Both the position numbers and the translations under genes were made by a program. A DNA stretch of 53,735 bases from DASTHS01 sp035718085 (GTDB lineage: Bacteria > Actinomycetota > Acidimicrobiia > Acidimicrobiales > Palsa-688), in contig DASTHS010000199.1 in the NCBI GenBank assembly GCA_035718085.1, forward strand, positions 1 to 53,735. Reading direction: 5' to 3'. This document shows positions 50,639 through 53,735 of this stretch, one piece after another. How positions within the stretch are numbered: the stretch's first letter is position 1; each line of letters starts with the position of its first letter. The notes under the pieces were generated by a model. It had not been told where the DNA came from, did not search any database, and saw nothing but the letters and a program-made list of their open reading frames with translations.

Positions 50639-51711
50639 CCGTGACCTCCGGCCGGCTGCCCGATCCCCGCCCCGACCTGGCGCTGCGCGAGGGCTACCAC
50701 TCGCCACAGGTCGACGTCGAGGTGCGCCTCAACACCAACGAGTCGCCCCTGGCGCCCCCCGAGGGGTGGGTGGCCGAGCTGCAGGCCGCGATCGGCGCCA
50801 CCGACTTCCACCGCTACCCCGACCGCCGGGCCACCGCCCTGCGCGGCGCCCTCGCCGACCTGCACGGCGTGGACGTCGCCCAGGTGTTCGTGGCCAACGG
50901 CTCCAACGAGGTGCTGCAGTCGGTGCTGCTCGGCTACGGCGGCCCCGGCCGCCGGGCGCTCACCTTCGAGCCGACCTACGCCCTGCACGCGCACATCGCC
51001 CACCTGACGGGCACCGAGGTGGTCACCGCCCCCCGCCGGGACGACTTCTCGGTCGATCCCGACGCCGCCGCCGACGCCGCCGCCTCCCTCGACGCGGCCG
51101 TCACCTTCCTCTGCAGCCCCAACAACCCGACCGGCAACGGCGAGGACCGCGCCACGGTGGCTGCCGTGCTCGCCGCCGCACCGGGGCTGGTCGTCGTCGA
51201 CGAGGCCTACGGCCAGTTCGCCGACTGGAGCGCCCTCGAGCTCGTCGACGACGCCACCCCGCTGGTCGTGACCCGCACCTTCTCCAAGACGTGGTCGATG
51301 GCGGCGATGCGCCTCGGCTACGCCGTCGCTGCGGCCCCGGTCGTCGAGGTGCTCGAGCGGGTGGCGTTGCCCTACCACCTCGACGCCGTCAAGCAGCAGG
51401 CCGGCCTGCTGGCCGTGGCGCACGTGGCCGAGATGGAGGCTCGCGTCGGTCTGATCGTCCGCGAGCGCGAGCGGCTCGTCGCCGCGCTGGGCCGCCTGCC
51501 GGTCACGGTGTGGCCGTCGCAGGCCAACTTCGTGCTGTTCCGGCCCGAGCGGCGCAACGGGCGCGACGTCTGGCAGGGCCTGGTCGACCGGTCGGTGCTC
51601 GTGCGCGACACGTCGTCGTGGCCCGGCCTCGGCGGCTGCCTGCGGGTCACCGTCGGCACCCCCGACGAGAACGGCCGGTTCCTCGCTGCCCTCGGGGAGG
51701 TGCTGGCATGA
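50635..51711 (+). CDS. hisC: Histidinol-phosphate aminotransferase
   Basis: A 358-residue PLP-dependent class I/II aminotransferase. LNTNESPLAPP is the N-terminal HisC motif, LCSPNNPTGNG follows, and the PLP lysine is Lys218 in TFSKTWSMAAMRLGY. The GTG at 50635 overlaps the hisD stop; a GTG at 50641 is also possible. It stops in an ATGA overlap with hisB. Confidence 0.95.
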   Translation: MTVTSGRLPDPRPDLALREGYHSPQVDVEVRLNTNESPLAPPEGWVAELQAAIGATDFHRYPDRRATALRGALADLHGVDVAQVFVANGSNEVLQSVLLGYGGPGRRALTFEPTYALHAHIAHLTGTEVVTAPRRDDFSVDPDAAADAAASLDAAVTFLCSPNNPTGNGEDRATVAAVLAAAPGLVVVDEAYGQFADWSALELVDDATPLVVTRTFSKTWSMAAMRLGYAVAAAPVVEVLERVALPYHLDAVKQQAGLLAVAHVAEMEARVGLIVRERERLVAALGRLPVTVWPSQANFVLFRPERRNGRDVWQGLVDRSVLVRDTSSWPGLGGCLRVTVGTPDENGRFLAALGEVLA

Positions 51712-52310
51712 CCAGGGCTGCGACCCGCCGACGGGTGACCAAGGAGACCACCATCACGGTGGCCGTCGACCTCGACGGCACCGGCAGCGCCGACGTCGCC
51801 ACCGGCATCCCCTTCTTCGACCACATGGTCGCCCAGCTGGCCAAGCACGGCAGCCTCGACCTCACCCTGCACGCCGAGGGCGACGTGGCCGTCGACACCC
51901 ACCACACGGTCGAAGACGTCGGCATCCTGCTCGGCGAGGCCCTGCGCGAGGCCCTCGGCGACAAGGCCGGGATCCGCCGCTTCGGGTCGGTCGCCCTCCC
52001 GCTCGACGAGGCCCTGGTGGAGGTGGCGCTCGACCTGTCGGGCCGGCCGTTCCTCGTCTACGAGGTCGACCCGACCGGAGGGCGCGGCGACGCGTTCCTG
52101 CTCGGGTCGCCCGGCTTCGACCCGCAGCTGGCCGAGGAGTTCTGGCGAGCGTTCGCGACCTCGGCCGCCATCACCCTGCACCTGCGGATGCGCTCGGGGG
52201 TCAACACCCACCACATCCTCGAGGCCAGCTTCAAGGGCGTCGCCCGGGCCCTGCGCGACGCCGTGCGCATCGAGGGCGGGGGCGTGCCGTCGACCAAGGG
52301 GACGCTGTGA
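51708..52310 (+). CDS. hisB: Imidazoleglycerol-phosphate dehydratase
   Basis: A 200-residue monofunctional HisB, without the phosphatase part of the enterobacterial fusion. The metal-binding repeats are PFFDHMVAQLAKHG with DTHHTVEDVGILLGEAL, and later RSGVNTHHILEASFKGVARA. It starts at ATG 51708 (ATGA overlap with hisC) and ends in a GTGA overlap with hisH. Confidence 0.96.
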   Translation: MTRAATRRRVTKETTITVAVDLDGTGSADVATGIPFFDHMVAQLAKHGSLDLTLHAEGDVAVDTHHTVEDVGILLGEALREALGDKAGIRRFGSVALPLDEALVEVALDLSGRPFLVYEVDPTGGRGDAFLLGSPGFDPQLAEEFWRAFATSAAITLHLRMRSGVNTHHILEASFKGVARALRDAVRIEGGGVPSTKGTL

Positions 52311-52945
52311 GCCCCCGCATCGCCGTGCTCGACTACGGCATCGGCAACCTCCGGTCGGCCGAGAAGGCCCTCCAGCACGTCGGCGCGGACGCCGCCCTCA
52401 CCACCGACCCCGACGAGGCCGCCGACGCCGACGGCGTGGTGCTCCCCGGCGTCGGGGCCTTCGGGCGGTGCATGGAGGCGCTCCGGGCCAGCGGCCACGA
52501 CAGCGTGGCCACCGCCGCGGTCGAGCGGGGCGTGCCGCTGCTGGCGGTCTGCGTCGGCCTCCAGCTGCTCTACGACGGCTCCGACGAGTCGCCCGGCGTG
52601 GCCGGCCTCGGCGTGTTCCCCGGCACCGTCGCCCGCCTGCCCGAGGGCGTGCGCCGCCCGCAGATGCAGTGGAACCAGCTGGTGGTGCGCCCCGGCGCAG
52701 GCCGGTGGCTCGGTGGGCCCGACGCCGGCGGCCCCGGACCGTGGGTGTACTTCGTGCACGGCTACGCCGCCCCCGACGGGCCCGACGTGGCCGCCACCTG
52801 CGACCACGGTGGCCCGGTCGTCGCCGCGCTCGAGCGGGGCCGGGTGTGGGCCACGCAGTTCCACCCGGAGAAGTCGGGGCCTGCCGGTCTGGCCATCCTC
52901 TCCGCGTTCGCTGCCGAGGTGGCGACGGGGGCGGCCGTCGCGTGA
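52307..52945 (+). CDS. hisH: Imidazole glycerol phosphate synthase, glutaminase subunit
   Basis: A 212-residue class I glutamine amidotransferase that feeds ammonia to HisF. The triad is Cys82 (LLAVCVGLQLLYDGSDE), His186 and Glu188 (TQFHPEKSG). The oxyanion neighbourhood reads CVGLQ rather than the common CLGMQ. It starts at GTG 52307 in an overlap with hisB and overlaps hisA by 4 nt. Confidence 0.95.
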   Translation: MSPRIAVLDYGIGNLRSAEKALQHVGADAALTTDPDEAADADGVVLPGVGAFGRCMEALRASGHDSVATAAVERGVPLLAVCVGLQLLYDGSDESPGVAGLGVFPGTVARLPEGVRRPQMQWNQLVVRPGAGRWLGGPDAGGPGPWVYFVHGYAAPDGPDVAATCDHGGPVVAALERGRVWATQFHPEKSGPAGLAILSAFAAEVATGAAVA

Positions 52946-53703
52946 CGGTGACACCACCCGAGCTGTTCCCGGCGATCGACCTGCGCGGCGGTCGCCTCGT
53001 CCGCCTCGTCGAGGGCGACTTCGCCCGGGAGAAGGTCTACGGCGACGACCCCGTGTCGGTCGCCCGCGCCTTCGCCGCCCAGGGCGCACCGTGGGTCCAC
53101 GTCGTCGACCTCGACGCCGCCCGCACCGGCGATCCGGTCAACCGCGCCGTGGTCGAGGCGATCGTCGCCGCGGTGACCGTGCCGGTGCAGGTGGGCGGCG
53201 GGGTCCGCAGCCTCGCCGACGCCGCCGCGCTGCTCGGTGCCGGTGTCACCCGGGTGGTCATCGGCACCGCCGCGCTGGAGCAGCCAGCCCTCGTCGCCGA
53301 GGTGGCCGAGCGCTGGCCCGGCCGGGTCGCCGTCGGCCTCGACCACCGTGACGGCGTGGTGCAGCTGCGGGGGTGGCTGGCCGACGGCGGCCGGCGGGTC
53401 GCCGAGGTGCTGCCGGAGGTGGTGGCCGCCGGCGCCGCCGCCGTGATCGTGACCGACATCCGCCGCGACGGCCGCCTGGCCGGCCCGGACGTGGTCGGTC
53501 TCGCCGGCCTGTTGGAGGGCAGCGGCGCCCCCTTGGTCGCCTCGGGCGGGGTCGCGTCCCTCGACGACCTCCGCCTCCTCGGCTCGGTGCACGCCGGCGG
53601 CCGCGGCCTGGCCGGGGTGATCGTCGGCAAGGCCCTCTACGAGGCCCGCTTCACCGTGGCCGAGGCCGTCGCCGCCCTCGGCGCTCTCGGGGGCAGCCGG
53701 TGA
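52942..53703 (+). CDS. hisA: ProFAR isomerase
   Basis: A 253-residue TIM barrel that converts ProFAR to PRFAR. The catalytic aspartates are Asp13 (FPAIDLRGG) and Asp172 (VTDIRRDG). The loop reads VQVGGGVRS, as in plain HisA, where the bifunctional actinobacterial PriA has a Ser-Gly-Gly there. So I favour HisA over PriA; a separate trpF should then exist elsewhere. It starts at GTG 52942 and overlaps the next start by 4 nt. Confidence 0.92.
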   Translation: MTVTPPELFPAIDLRGGRLVRLVEGDFAREKVYGDDPVSVARAFAAQGAPWVHVVDLDAARTGDPVNRAVVEAIVAAVTVPVQVGGGVRSLADAAALLGAGVTRVVIGTAALEQPALVAEVAERWPGRVAVGLDHRDGVVQLRGWLADGGRRVAEVLPEVVAAGAAAVIVTDIRRDGRLAGPDVVGLAGLLEGSGAPLVASGGVASLDDLRLLGSVHAGGRGLAGVIVGKALYEARFTVAEAVAALGALGGSR

Positions 53704-53735
53704 GCGCAGGGGCCGGCGCCGGCAGCGTGGTGCGG
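53700..53735 (+). CDS. Start of a further gene in the his operon (3' part outside the window)
   Basis: GTG 53700 overlaps the hisA stop by 4 nt, the same spacing as every other junction in this operon. Only 12 codons are visible (MSAGAGAGSVVR), too few to name it. hisF is a candidate by position, but the visible residues do not show the usual HisF start. Confidence 0.45.
   Translation, partial: MSAGAGAGSVVR

Overview
The window is very GC-rich, gene-dense DNA from an actinobacterium. Three things point there: a mycothiol synthase (mshD), a bacterial proteasome activator (Bpa) ending in GQYL, and a menaquinone pathway read from frames whose third codon positions are almost all G or C. GTG and TTG starts are common and many genes overlap by 4 nt. 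The Bpa, the two branched-chain-type ABC systems and the acyl-CoA genes suggest a deep, soil or water type lineage such as Acidimicrobiia. That placement is inference. I see no rRNA, tRNA, CRISPR array, insertion sequence or prophage gene, and nothing looks recently acquired.

Layout. 1-1971: end of a TraR/DksA zinc-finger gene, lspA, and an RluD-type pseudouridine synthase. 2013-6969: a five-gene ABC importer (binding lipoprotein, two permeases, two ATPases), with a strong hairpin after the binding-protein gene. 6994-10147 (minus): a GNAT plus acyl-CoA-synthetase-like protein acetyltransferase (Pat type) and an Rrf2 regulator. 10180-16269 (plus): a phosphodiesterase/phosphatase-fold enzyme, bpa, dnaE behind a perfect 12-bp inverted repeat, and an unknown gene. 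16355-19106 (minus): an unknown gene and a YyaL-type thioredoxin-domain protein. 19195-24107 (minus): a second complete five-gene ABC importer, divergent from lacZ-galT (24201-27796). 27793-30950 (minus): an overlapping set of DUF72 protein, methyltransferase and a one-chain MTHFR-like protein, with a small unknown gene upstream. 31022-36000: acyl-CoA dehydrogenase, epoxide-hydrolase-like enzyme, an ECF sigma factor with a membrane partner, and an aldo/keto reductase.

36000-45522 is a loose menaquinone region: menE, menA, menH, menD, menF and the ubiE/menG methyltransferase. A PAS-GAF-GGDEF-EAL signalling protein sits between menE and menA; menB and menC are not here. 44827-48403 continues on the minus strand as mshD, rlmN, a small membrane protein and a MaoC hydratase, all spaced like one transcript with ubiE and menF. 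48426-53735 carries nth, a tiny antisense-side gene, and the histidine operon hisD-hisC-hisB-hisH-hisA, each gene overlapping the next by 4 nt; one more gene begins at the window edge.

Most of the window is housekeeping. The parts most worth a second look are the MTHFR-like/methyltransferase/DUF72 operon, the palindrome before dnaE, the N-terminal-GNAT Pat protein next to a two-cysteine Rrf2 regulator, the two parallel ABC importers, and the small unknown proteins. No gap longer than 300 bases lacks a gene; the longest (11810-11968, 159 bp) holds the dnaE palindrome.
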